Shown piece by piece: positions 48,415 through 48,491 of a stretch of 48,491 bases of DNA (position 1 is its first letter; the number at the start of each line of letters is the position of its first letter). Location of the stretch: positions 1 to 48,491 of the forward strand of contig CALEYW010000079.1 in NCBI GenBank assembly GCA_937927945.1, read 5' to 3'. A program made the translations under genes and the position numbers. Below the pieces are notes generated by a model. It ran no database searches, was not told the origin of the DNA, and saw nothing but the letters and a program-made list of their open reading frames with translations. Source of the DNA: an uncultured candidate division WPS-2 bacterium. GTDB lineage: Bacteria > Vulcanimicrobiota > Vulcanimicrobiia > Vulcanimicrobiales > Vulcanimicrobiaceae.

Positions 48415-48491
<77 letters not shown>

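Overview
The window is about 48.5 kb of very GC-rich, densely coded bacterial chromosome. A TonB-dependent receptor, lipobox proteins, many secreted proteins, HrcA/CIRCE control of dnaJ and an initiator tRNA ending in an encoded CCA point to a diderm (outer-membrane) bacterium. The gene mix, with ECF sigma modules, DUF4382 lipoproteins and frequent GTG/TTG starts, resembles what I associate with Candidatus Eremiobacterota (WPS-2). That placement is inference, not a result. I see no insertion sequence, prophage, CRISPR array or rRNA.

Layout. 1-3.3 kb: a small membrane protein and a TonB-dependent receptor. 3.3-8.5 kb (minus): an RsbW-like kinase and an operon of DUF4382 lipoprotein, TPR/LuxR-like regulator and PAS-PAS-GGDEF-EAL enzyme. 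8.6-9.9 kb: an Nramp-related transporter. 10-13.9 kb (plus): a secreted protein, an ECF sigma / zinc anti-sigma / RseB-like triad, and a PLD-like protein. 13.9-19.3 kb (minus): a tightly coupled operon etfB-etfA-TPR-HDAC-MauE-TlpA behind a TetR-type palindrome. 19.4-21.4 kb: a secreted alpha/beta hydrolase. 21.4-21.8 kb (minus): tRNA-Leu(UAA) interrupted by a 258-nt group I intron, followed upstream by a Ppx/GppA phosphatase. 22.8-26.3 kb (plus): a HAD phosphatase and a second DUF4382 + TPR/LuxR cassette closed by a terminator. 26.3-31.5 kb (minus): PRC-barrel, glycosyltransferase, accD-accA, FtsB-like, S1-like, RpiR regulator and methyltransferase. 31.6-33.4 kb: a ribbon-helix-helix protein with a perfect palindromic operator, a decayed dehydrogenase and an alpha/beta hydrolase. 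33.5-38.6 kb: an Asn/Gly/Tyr-repeat secreted protein, LysE and MFS exporters, quinone reductase, rsmE, a DUF962 protein and an isochorismatase-fold hydrolase. 38.7-40.9 kb: hrcA-dnaJ behind a CIRCE element. 41-44 kb: a membrane protein, acs, a decayed S1/P1-type nuclease and a small Cys-rich protein. 44-48.4 kb (minus): add, a DtxR-family regulator, rhomboid protease and a DinG-like helicase in one overlapping operon. The window ends with the initiator tRNA on the plus strand.

The two observations I rate highest are: (1) tRNA-Leu(UAA) carries a group I intron at the same anticodon-loop position, with the same P1 geometry, as the cyanobacterial and plastid introns; and (2) two paralogous cassettes (DUF4382 lipoprotein plus TPR/LuxR-like regulator), 15 kb apart and on opposite strands, share a promoter and a ~160-nt 5' leader whose hairpins are kept by compensatory changes. 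The second looks like an uncharacterised RNA-controlled envelope/regulator module, with a c-di-GMP enzyme appended to copy 1.

Many neighbouring genes overlap as ATGA, GTGA, TTGA or TGATG, so translational coupling is the rule here. I chose start codons from these overlaps, from family N-termini and from ribosome-binding sites where visible. No intergenic stretch longer than 300 bases is unexplained.
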